The notes beneath the pieces are model-generated. The model ran no database searches. It was not told the origin of the DNA and saw only the letters and a program-made list of their open reading frames with translations. Below, piece by piece: positions 8,291-13,587 of a stretch of DNA of 22,549 nt. The stretch covers positions 1 through 22,549 of the forward strand of contig CAYTGO010000049.1 in NCBI GenBank assembly GCA_964437425.1, in the 5' to 3' direction. Every line of letters starts with the position of its first letter. Position 1 is the stretch's first letter. The position numbers were made by a program, and so were the translations under genes. The DNA is from Scalindua sp964437425 (GTDB lineage Bacteria; Planctomycetota; Brocadiia; Brocadiales; Scalinduaceae).

Positions 8291-8306
8291 ACAATTCACG
8301 AATTGT
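8291..8306. promoter_or_regulatory. Palindromic operator-like site ACAATTC-AC-GAATTGT
   Basis: A perfect inverted repeat with 7-base arms and a 2-base spacer, about 92 bases upstream of the TPP enzyme start. It lies just downstream of the -12 element proposed at 8327-8340 for the minus strand, where a repressor could block transcription. A half-site ACAATTC recurs at 8253-8259. The binding protein is unknown. Confidence 0.35.
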
Positions 8307-8326
8307 CCTGAGTGGAGTTATCATTC

Positions 8327-8341
8327 GCAATATTGGTACCT
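8327..8341 (-). promoter_or_regulatory. Sigma-54-like -24/-12 promoter for the minus-strand operon
   Basis: Read on the minus strand the site is AGGTACCAATATTGCG: GG at 8340-8339, ten bases, then GC at 8328-8327. It matches TGGCACG-N4-TTGC at GG, AC and TTGC, with mismatches at the first T, C and G. Transcription would start near 8315. An enhancer-like box begins 119 bases upstream, at 8460. Confidence 0.4.
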
Positions 8342-8459
8342 TTACTTAAATTGCACACCGATAAAAAACTTGAATGATGCATAAGCAGTGCGTTAATAAT
8401 GCGTTACAAAGTAAGGTGTTATCTTACAAAAAAACAGAAAACAATCAACATTCAAAAAA

Positions 8460-8475
8460 TACGCATATATTTCGC
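8460..8475 (+). promoter_or_regulatory. Enhancer-like box 1 (TACGC-N6-TTCGC)
   Basis: The sequence TACGCATATATTTCGC has two half-sites 11 bases apart, one helical turn. Its core matches the box at 8502-8517 at 13 of 14 bases, starting 42 bases (four turns) away. It is 119 bases upstream of the GG of the minus-strand promoter at 8327-8340. Confidence 0.45.
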
Positions 8476-8501
8476 AGTATGCCCAGGCGCACCCACTGGT
8501 A

Positions 8502-8517
8502 TTCGCATATTTTTCGC
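8502..8517 (+). promoter_or_regulatory. Enhancer-like box 2 (TTCGC-N6-TTCGC)
   Basis: The sequence TTCGCATATTTTTCGC has perfect TTCGC half-sites 11 bases apart. It ends 120 bases upstream of the GG of the plus-strand -24/-12 element at 8637-8652, a normal position for a sigma-54 activator site. Confidence 0.45.
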
Positions 8518-8636
8518 CTGTTTATAGAGAGACAGATCTACTGCGAGCTGTAGTATATCCTTTTTTTATGCTATAAGGCCTGATTATATTGATATTTACA
8601 CACTATAGAAAATTTATATTCGCGCAAAAAACCCTT

Positions 8637-8652
8637 TGGTATAGGTATTGCT
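8637..8652 (+). promoter_or_regulatory. Sigma-54-like -24/-12 promoter for the SOR/rubrerythrin operon
   Basis: The sequence TGGTATAGGTATTGCT has GG at 8638-8639, ten bases, and GC at 8650-8651. With the preceding T it is identical to the cbb3-operon element at 12 of 16 positions (TTGG.AT...TATTGC). The predicted start near 8663 leaves a leader of about 90 bases before ATG 8751. Confidence 0.45.
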
Positions 8653-8750
8653 TTTCAATATGGAGTGTACTGTTCTGCAATACTATATTAGGCAGTTAAA
8701 TACATCTTACTAACAATTTCATTAACAAGTACTATATAAAGGAAAATGTA

Positions 8751-9185
8751 ATGTCAAACAGAAGAGCGTTTTTAAAATCATCATTAGCAGTAGCTGCCGG
8801 ACTTGCCGTTGGCCACATATCCCCCGTTTCTGCCGGATCGTCTTGTTCGTATCCTAAAGCTGGCATTGTTTACACAAAACAAAACCCGGGCAAATGGTCT
8901 GGAAAAACTAAGGGACATCTGCCAAATGTAAAAGTAGAAGGAAACAAGGTAACGGTCACAACCACTCATGGCATGAGCGATGAGCACTATATTGTGAGGC
9001 ATACAGTAGTTTCTAAATGTGGCAAGGTACTGGGAGAGAAGACTTTTAAACCATCTGATGCAGAGGCAAAGTCAGTATTTGAACTGCCGGATACCAGTTC
9101 TAAATTCGCGTGGGATACCACAACACTTTATGCCACCAGCTTCTGTAACAAGCACGATCTCTGGGTCACTGAGTTCGATGCGTAA
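8751..9185 (+). CDS. Tat-exported superoxide reductase-like (desulfoferrodoxin family) protein
   Basis: A 144-residue protein that begins with a twin-arginine signal (SNRRAFLKSSLAVAAGLAVG, cleavage probably after Ala28), so it is exported folded, with its iron site formed in the cytoplasm. The SOR iron ligands are recognisable: His56 in GHLP, His73 and His79 in HGMSDEHYIV, Cys132 and His135 in FCNKHDLW. The Glu-Lys pair that precedes the first His in standard enzymes is replaced (Lys54-Gly55), so superoxide attraction or ligand exchange may differ. AAAGGA lies eight bases before ATG 8751. It is the first gene of an oxygen-defence operon and faces the minus-strand operon that holds the cytoplasmic SOR. 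Confidence 0.85.
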   Translation: MSNRRAFLKSSLAVAAGLAVGHISPVSAGSSCSYPKAGIVYTKQNPGKWSGKTKGHLPNVKVEGNKVTVTTTHGMSDEHYIVRHTVVSKCGKVLGEKTFKPSDAEAKSVFELPDTSSKFAWDTTTLYATSFCNKHDLWVTEFDA

Positions 9186-9250
9186 CAATCTTCAATAACC
9201 CCGCCCCGCAAAAGATAAAGGCGTAAAAGATGCCACCGGGATTGGCCTCA

Positions 9251-9292
9251 TCAAAAGGTTGACTAGAATGCTGTTATAAGGTAGACTACCCG
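9251..9292 (+). pseudogene. Possible decayed desulforedoxin fragment
   Basis: One frame reads S-K-G-stop-L-E-C-C-Y-K-V-D-Y-P. This resembles the end of the mini-desulforedoxin at 12297-12437, which has K-K-G-G-D-G-T-L-N-C-C and later C-R-V-D-Y-P. The 12 bases GTAGACTACCCG at 9281-9292 are identical to 12411-12422, where they encode the same VDYP. The CxxC half is missing and a TGA interrupts the frame. It lies in the 157-base gap between the exported SOR and the flavin oxidoreductase, where a desulforedoxin gene would fit. Confidence 0.4.
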
Positions 9293-9342
9293 AAGCATAG
9301 GTCGCATTTATTTCATAAACAAATTTTTCGAAAGCTTTAAAG

Positions 9343-10716
9343 ATGGCAGAGCACGTAATTATCGGCAACGGAGTTGCCGGCATAAAGGCCGCAGAAACTA
9401 TCAGAAAACATGATCCTGATGGCAAAATAACAGTGATAGGCGACGAAGACCATGCGTTCTATTACAGGCCTCAGCTACCAGGATTTGTTGCCGGGAAGAT
9501 TGAAGAAGAGAGGCTGTGGGGCAAAAAGAGTGATTTTTATGAGAAAAACAACATTATTTCGCGCCTTGGAAAAACAGTAACCGGCATTAAGCCTGACACT
9601 AATGAGGTTATTTTAAAGGACGATACTGCTATAAATTATGACTCATTACTAATCGCCACAGGAGGCGCCATAAAAAGAAGGAACTATCCTGGAAGCGATT
9701 TGAACGGAGGAATAGTTCAATTAAAAACAATTGATGATGCCAAAAACATAAAGGAAAAGGTTAAATCTGCAAAGAGTGCCGTGGTAGTCGGTGAAGATTT
9801 TTTGACATTGTCGCTAACAGAAGCCTTGCATAGTAGCGGACTGGAAGTAACTTATCTGTTGCGCGGGGATAGACTCTGGCCTGAAATCATGGACAAAGAT
9901 GCCTCCGACATACTTATGCTCAGATTGAAGGAAAAAGGTATTACGATAAAACAGGAAACTGATATAAAAGAAGTTCATATTAAAGACAGGTTGGTTCATG
10001 GAGTGATCACGACAGATGATGAACTTCTTGACTGCCAGATCCTTGGTATTGTTGACAAATTACAGCCCAGTATTGACTTCTTAAATGAGAGTGGTGTTAA
10101 TACTGATAACGGCGTTTTGGTAAACAACAAAATGCTTACTAATTTTGACAATATTTATGCTGCCGGCGATGTCGCTCAATTGCCAGCCGATCCGGACTCT
10201 GAAACTCCGGAGATTAATGTCAGATGGCTGAAGGCGTGGAAGCAGGGACAGGTGGCAGGTTCAAATATGGCAGGCAATGACGCGGAATATGATGATATTG
10301 CGAGCATCAGTGCAACCCAAATATGTGGAATTGATATAGTATCAATAGGAGTCTCAAATCCGTTAAATGGAGACTATGAGATAAAGAGAGGTGATTACCC
10401 TCATCCTGAAACTGATGTTTATAAAAAACTTGTCTTGAAAGATGACAGAGTAGTCGGTGCCCTCTTTGTTGGCAATGCGCAGGAGGCCAGAGAGATCACA
10501 AAGGTTATAAAAAATGGAACAAGCTATTCAGATATTGATAAAAAACTTTTGAAACAGATGTTTGATCTGGATTCTCGTTTCAGCACGTTTCGTGGTTTTT
10601 TATGCCCTGTTTGTAAACTTGAACTTCCGATACCGCCTGACGCGAAGGCTGGAGATAAAATCACATGTCCGGCCTGTGGTATTGAACTTAAAGTAACAGA
10701 GGGCATGTTAAAATAG
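9343..10716 (+). CDS. FAD-dependent pyridine nucleotide-disulfide-type oxidoreductase with C-terminal Cys4 domain
   Basis: A 457-residue protein of the NADH:rubredoxin oxidoreductase/NirB-like flavin family. The FAD motif GNGVAG lies at residues 8-13, YYRPQLPG near residues 46-53, and YAAGDVAQLP marks the second FAD contact. A C-terminal extension (about 416-457) has Cys421, Cys424, Cys442 and Cys445 as CPVC...CPAC, a rubredoxin-like or zinc-ribbon knuckle. The place of the NAD(P)H-binding GxGxxG reads GEDFLT (150-155), so the canonical glycines are lost. The expected job is to feed electrons to the desulforedoxin/rubredoxin proteins encoded next, for SOR and rubrerythrin. The start codon has no clear ribosome binding site. 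Confidence 0.85.
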   Translation: MAEHVIIGNGVAGIKAAETIRKHDPDGKITVIGDEDHAFYYRPQLPGFVAGKIEEERLWGKKSDFYEKNNIISRLGKTVTGIKPDTNEVILKDDTAINYDSLLIATGGAIKRRNYPGSDLNGGIVQLKTIDDAKNIKEKVKSAKSAVVVGEDFLTLSLTEALHSSGLEVTYLLRGDRLWPEIMDKDASDILMLRLKEKGITIKQETDIKEVHIKDRLVHGVITTDDELLDCQILGIVDKLQPSIDFLNESGVNTDNGVLVNNKMLTNFDNIYAAGDVAQLPADPDSETPEINVRWLKAWKQGQVAGSNMAGNDAEYDDIASISATQICGIDIVSIGVSNPLNGDYEIKRGDYPHPETDVYKKLVLKDDRVVGALFVGNAQEAREITKVIKNGTSYSDIDKKLLKQMFDLDSRFSTFRGFLCPVCKLELPIPPDAKAGDKITCPACGIELKVTEGMLK

Positions 10717-10722
10717 CAAATA

Positions 10723-10992
10723 ATGGGACAAAAAGGACAAATATATTTTTGTGAGATTTGCAGGCAAAAGGTTGAAGTAACAGTAGATGCCTTCGGAGTA
10801 CTTGTCTGCTGTGGGCAGGAGATGAAGCTTGTTGAGGGCATGATGGAGACCTGGACCTCAGTTCATCCCAAGCCGGTTGGGGGCACAACTTATATCTGCC
10901 ATAAATGCGGTCAGCAGATATCGGTAGTGGAAGAAACAACTGGCATACTGGAATGCTGTGGCGAAAGAATGGAGCGCAAGGAAGCAGGTTGA
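10723..10992 (+). CDS. Tandem desulforedoxin (two Fe(Cys)4 domains)
   Basis: An 89-residue protein built from two desulforedoxin units. Unit one has Cys10, Cys13, Cys29 and Cys30; unit two has Cys59, Cys62, Cys78 and Cys79. Each follows the desulforedoxin pattern CxxC...CC and ends in a GxxM/GERM turn. Desulforedoxin normally forms a homodimer of such units, so this is a covalent dimer joined by a linker of about 19 residues. It probably shuttles single electrons from the oxidoreductase encoded six bases upstream to SOR or rubrerythrin. No strong ribosome binding site is seen, so translation is probably coupled to the upstream gene. Confidence 0.88.
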   Translation: MGQKGQIYFCEICRQKVEVTVDAFGVLVCCGQEMKLVEGMMETWTSVHPKPVGGTTYICHKCGQQISVVEETTGILECCGERMERKEAG

Positions 10993-11008
10993 TTGTAACT
11001 CATACCTT

Positions 11009-11039
11009 CCCGCCTGAACAGACTTGGCGGACAGGCAGG
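11009..11039. repeat. Intergenic palindromic repeat-like hairpin
   Basis: CCCGCCTG at 11009-11016 pairs with CAGGCAGG at 11032-11039 (one mismatch). CCGCC at 11010-11014 can alternatively pair with GGCGG at 11026-11030. It sits in the 98-base gap between two desulforedoxin genes and is much richer in G and C than its surroundings. It could be a dispersed REP-type element or an mRNA-stabilising hairpin; no second copy was seen in the window. Confidence 0.45.
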
Positions 11040-11090
11040 TTTTGAGGTGCTTGGAATAGAAAATCTGTGTCATTAAATAAAGAGGTTTTT

Positions 11091-11324
11091 ATGAACAGTT
11101 GGAAATGTGATAGCTGCGGTGCTCAATATGATGCAAACGAACCGCCGGAAATATGCCCCTCATGCGGCAAATCATGTGAGTTTAGAGAAATCACCAATTA
11201 TGTTCCCTTGATGGAAAGAACGGGAAGAGATTGTAAATGCAGGGTATGCGGAACAGAAATTAAGATCACTACCGATTGTGGCGGTATCCTCAAGTGCTGC
11301 GACCAACCTATGGCGGTAGAATAA
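11091..11324 (+). CDS. Rubredoxin-like/desulforedoxin fusion protein
   Basis: A 77-residue protein with two Fe(Cys)4 modules. The N-terminal part is like the rubredoxin tail of rubrerythrin (WKCDSCGAQYD...ICPSCG; Cys6, 9, 22, 25), and the C-terminal part is a desulforedoxin (Cys50, 53, 69, 70). Extra cysteines 29, 48 and 63 are not accounted for. ATG 11091 is preferred because AGAGG lies five to six bases upstream; a GTG at 11067 would add eight unlikely residues. The two rubrerythrins that follow lack their usual rubredoxin domain, so this protein may supply it in trans. Confidence 0.85.
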   Translation: MNSWKCDSCGAQYDANEPPEICPSCGKSCEFREITNYVPLMERTGRDCKCRVCGTEIKITTDCGGILKCCDQPMAVE

Positions 11325-11331
11325 ATAAGGT

Positions 11332-11793
11332 ATGCAAAACGAAAACATAGAGTCAATTTTGAAAAAAGCTGCTGCTAAAGAAGAGGGCACATATCTACTT
11401 TACAAAAATGCAGCAGACAAGATGACAGACTTGCAAACAAAGAGCACCTTAAGCACGTTTGCTGAAGAAGAACTAAAACACAAACAGATGATTGAAAATT
11501 TCAGTGCAGAAATGCTGGAAAACCTAAAAATCGAAACAGTAGAAACATCTCGACAGGGAATAACTGAATTTCTTACTGATACCGATGAAGGCCTTGGTGA
11601 GCAACCGGATTTTAAAGACGTTCTCGTTTATGCAGCAAAAAGAGAGAAAAAAGCCTTTGAGTTTTATAGTAACATGTCTGAACATGTAGAAGATGCAGAT
11701 TTAAAAAAATTGTTTACCTGGCTGGCGCAGGAAGAGACGAAGCACAAAGAGGATATTGAGGCCCTATTCTGGGATGTAATGTATCGTGAATAA
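11332..11793 (+). CDS. Rubrerythrin-type diiron protein without rubredoxin domain (copy 1)
   Basis: A 153-residue four-helix ferritin-like protein. The diiron ligands appear as an early Glu (17 or 18) followed by TYLLY, the ExxH motif Glu47-Leu-Lys-His50, a second Glu in REKKAFEFY, and a second ExxH in EETKH. This is the erythrin half only, with no Cys4 tail. Rubrerythrins reduce H2O2 to water, completing the work of superoxide reductase. The start lies seven bases after the previous stop, with AAGG only one base from the ATG, so translation probably depends on coupling. Confidence 0.9.
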   Translation: MQNENIESILKKAAAKEEGTYLLYKNAADKMTDLQTKSTLSTFAEEELKHKQMIENFSAEMLENLKIETVETSRQGITEFLTDTDEGLGEQPDFKDVLVYAAKREKKAFEFYSNMSEHVEDADLKKLFTWLAQEETKHKEDIEALFWDVMYRE

Positions 11794-11816
11794 CCTTATA
11801 AATAAGGAGGATTAAA

Positions 11817-12275
11817 ATGGCACACAAGCAGTTAAAAGAAATTATGGACATGGCAATACAGTACGAAACTGACGCAAGTGAATTTTATTCTACAGCTGCA
11901 GGTATTGCAAAAGATCCTGCTGCAAAAACATTACTCAATGAATTTGCGGCTATTGAGTTAAAACATAAAGAGAAATTGGAAAACTTCAACTTAGACGATG
12001 TTGCAAGTGAACACCATACCGTTCAGAAAACACACGATCTTCATGTAAGTGATTATTTAATGGATAAAGAGATTACTCCGGATTCGACCTCTCAAGACAT
12101 AATGGTACATGCAATGAAGAGAGAACAGAAGGCTTATGAGTTTTATGCCAGGATGTTAAAGGTTGTTACCAGTGATGATGTCAGGAGCCTCTTTGAAGAG
12201 CTGGCTGAAGAAGAGCTGGAACACAAAGAGAAAATTGAAATAGAATATGATGACGTAGTTTATAAAGAAAACTGA
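11817..12275 (+). CDS. Rubrerythrin-type diiron protein without rubredoxin domain (copy 2)
   Basis: A 152-residue paralogue of the preceding gene with the same layout: Glu17, IELKHK as the first ExxH, REQKAYEFY, and EEELEHKEK as the second ExxH. It has a near-perfect ribosome binding site (AAGGAGG six to seven bases before ATG 11817), unlike copy 1, so it may be made in larger amounts. The middle loop is richer in His (EHHTVQKTHDLH) than in copy 1. The pair probably arose by tandem duplication and may form homo- or heterodimers. Confidence 0.9.
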   Translation: MAHKQLKEIMDMAIQYETDASEFYSTAAGIAKDPAAKTLLNEFAAIELKHKEKLENFNLDDVASEHHTVQKTHDLHVSDYLMDKEITPDSTSQDIMVHAMKREQKAYEFYARMLKVVTSDDVRSLFEELAEEELEHKEKIEIEYDDVVYKEN

Positions 12276-12296
12276 TAGAGATCAGGGAGCTAAATA

Positions 12297-12437
12297 ATGT
12301 CTTCACATAAAAGCGAGTTATACTATTGCGAAATATGTGGAGCCGAAGTTGTAGTAAAAAAAGGTGGAGACGGAACTCTGAACTGTTGTAACCAGCAGAT
12401 GAGGTGCAGAGTAGACTACCCGGGCGGAAGACCTTAA
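12297..12437 (+). CDS. Mini-desulforedoxin (46 residues)
   Basis: A very short gene with AGGGAG about eight bases before ATG 12297. The protein has the full desulforedoxin iron site: YYCEICG (Cys11, Cys14) and LNCCNQQM (Cys30, Cys31), plus an extra Cys37 and a C-terminal VDYPGGRP. At 46 residues it is somewhat longer than classical desulforedoxin (about 36). It ends the oxygen-defence operon and brings the total of Cys4 iron modules in it to six. Its 3' end shares 12 identical bases with the relic at 9281-9292. Confidence 0.88.
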   Translation: MSSHKSELYYCEICGAEVVVKKGGDGTLNCCNQQMRCRVDYPGGRP

Positions 12438-12551
12438 AGGCCAGATCCACAAGACGCCCTACATATTAATGCCGTGAAGGTGAGTTCCTGTGCTACCGTC
12501 GGGCAGGTGCTTCGCTTCCCAGGGCAAAAAGCGCCGAGAGGACTATAAACC

Positions 12552-12585
12552 GCCTTACATTCTTTTATAAACGACGGTGTAAGGC
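12552..12585. repeat. Inverted repeat GCCTTACA-N18-TGTAAGGC
   Basis: Two perfect 8-base arms at 12552-12559 and 12578-12585 around an 18-base loop. No T-tract follows directly, so it is not an obvious terminator for the operon ending at 12437. It may be the core of the GC-richer block around it. Confidence 0.45.
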
Positions 12586-12644
12586 AATGCTCCTCAGGCA
12601 TAGTACCTCCAATTCCCATGCTTAACGACCCCCCAACCTTAACA

Positions 12645-12660
12645 GCGAAAAAATATCGTA
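12645..12660 (-). promoter_or_regulatory. Enhancer-like box 3 (TACGA-N6-TTCGC, minus orientation)
   Basis: On the minus strand the sequence TACGATATTTTTTCGC has the same two half-sites 11 bases apart as the boxes at 8460 and 8502, with A for C in the first half-site. It starts 31 bases (about three helical turns) from box 4 in the opposite orientation. Confidence 0.35.
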
Positions 12661-12675
12661 GCTCCCCATGCGTAA

Positions 12676-12691
12676 TCCGCAATATTTTCGT
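12676..12691 (+). promoter_or_regulatory. Enhancer-like box 4 (TCCGC-N6-TTCGT)
   Basis: The sequence TCCGCAATATTTTCGT fits the shared pattern CGCA-WWWW-TTTCG of the boxes upstream of the SOR operon. It ends 119 bases before the GG of the cbb3-operon -24/-12 element, almost the same distance as in the other two cases. Confidence 0.4.
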
Positions 12692-12809
12692 GTGCACAGA
12701 TAGATAAATAAATAAACCAGCTTATCGCCTTTGTCACCTGCATCACTAACTCACTGTTAATTAACTGCTTATAACTTCGAGATTGTTATCAGCTGCGAAA
12801 ATAAATTTT

Positions 12810-12825
12810 TGGCATTAATATTGCA
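12810..12825 (+). promoter_or_regulatory. Sigma-54-type -24/-12 promoter for the cytochrome c'/cbb3 operon
   Basis: The sequence TGGCATTAATATTGCA has GG at 12811-12812 and GC at 12823-12824, and matches TGGCACG-N4-TTGCA in all but two positions. This is the best of the three such sites in the window. Transcription would start near 12836, leaving a leader of about 210 bases before GTG 13046; that leader contains a small CCCTT-TTT-AAGGG hairpin at 12998-13010 just before the ribosome binding site. Confidence 0.6.
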
Positions 12826-13045
12826 CTATCGAACTGTATTTTGTAGTATACTTTATTAATGGAAAAGGGACAGAATATTAGACGGGTTTAAAAATAGCAT
12901 CAGCAGAGAGTAGTCCAGATGGATTGACCCCCACATTGTAGTTCCCGCCAGAAGAGAGACCGGAAGTTTTTCCATCAAAAAACCAGGTAATCACTACCCC
13001 TTTTTAAGGGAAAATTAATAGCGAATAGAAAGGAAGACACACCAA

Positions 13046-13561
13046 GTGAAGAAAATTAATCAAATCTGTATTGCAGTTTTTATTATAACAATAATAGCTC
13101 TCGGGCTAACGATCCATGGCTGGCAGTGCACTGATGCCTTTGGAGATAGCAGCAAAAAACCTTTTGTACAAAAATCTACACCTACCAGCTCCCTGATGCG
13201 AATAATCAATTCGCATACTGCCAAGATGCTGGAGGCAATAATGGTTGGTGATTTCAATACAGTTATTAAAAAATCCAATGACATCTCAAAAGCGGGCAAT
13301 GCCATAATGAGAATGTTTTTTCCGGAGGGGAAAAAGGTTGATCAATGGTTTACAGAAGTTGGAAAAGACCCGGATGACCCTGAAGCAATCAAGTTGATGA
13401 AAGAGGATTTTGAAAAATATTCTAATACAGTTATTGAGGCATCCGGCAATATTGCTGAAGTTGCCAAAAACGGGAATATTGCGGAAACCTATGAAAGCTT
13501 TGAGACAATGCTGAAGAATGCATGCTTTGCTTGCCATGAAGTCTCGCGTGCAAAAAAATAG
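13046..13561 (+). CDS. Secreted monohaem cytochrome c'/c556-like protein
   Basis: A 171-residue protein with a signal peptide (hydrophobic residues about 8-24) and a single haem c site CFACH at 160-164, close to the C-terminus. The helical body and C-terminal CxxCH are typical of the cytochrome c' (four-helix) family. It starts with GTG at 13046, with AAGGAAG nine bases upstream. Cytochromes c' bind NO or CO and can act as NO buffers; others are plain electron carriers. As first gene of the cbb3 operon it may donate electrons to the oxidase or protect it from NO; both are inference. Confidence 0.85.
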   Translation: MKKINQICIAVFIITIIALGLTIHGWQCTDAFGDSSKKPFVQKSTPTSSLMRIINSHTAKMLEAIMVGDFNTVIKKSNDISKAGNAIMRMFFPEGKKVDQWFTEVGKDPDDPEAIKLMKEDFEKYSNTVIEASGNIAEVAKNGNIAETYESFETMLKNACFACHEVSRAKK

Positions 13562-13587
13562 ACAGAGAGTAAAGATATAAAAAAACT

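Larger units (their letters stand above)
12438..12697. other. GC-richer intergenic block of unknown nature
   Basis: This block is visibly richer in G and C than both flanks and holds no gene I can support. It contains an exact 8-base inverted repeat (12552-12585) and several short GC-rich pairings around 12497-12535. A minus-strand frame of 87 codons crosses it, but its composition (many Cys, Pro and Gly, few hydrophobic runs) does not look coding. A mobile-element remnant, a structured RNA or a genome-specific repeat are all possible. Confidence 0.35.

Noticed and set aside
7799..8311. Plus-strand open frame of 170 codons
   Set aside because: It is antisense to the N-terminal domain of the TPP enzyme, which has clear catalytic motifs.
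12434..12697. Minus-strand open frame of 87 codons in the GC-richer block, including an inner ATG after GGAGGT
   Set aside because: It is rich in Cys, Pro, Gly and Ser without a recognisable domain, it overlaps the end of the mini-desulforedoxin gene, and GGAGGT is only three bases from the inner ATG. I treat it as chance.
12859..12891. Ten-codon open frame in the leader of the cbb3 operon, considered as a leader peptide
   Set aside because: No ribosome binding site, no codon bias such as repeated His or Cys, and no attenuator structure next to it.
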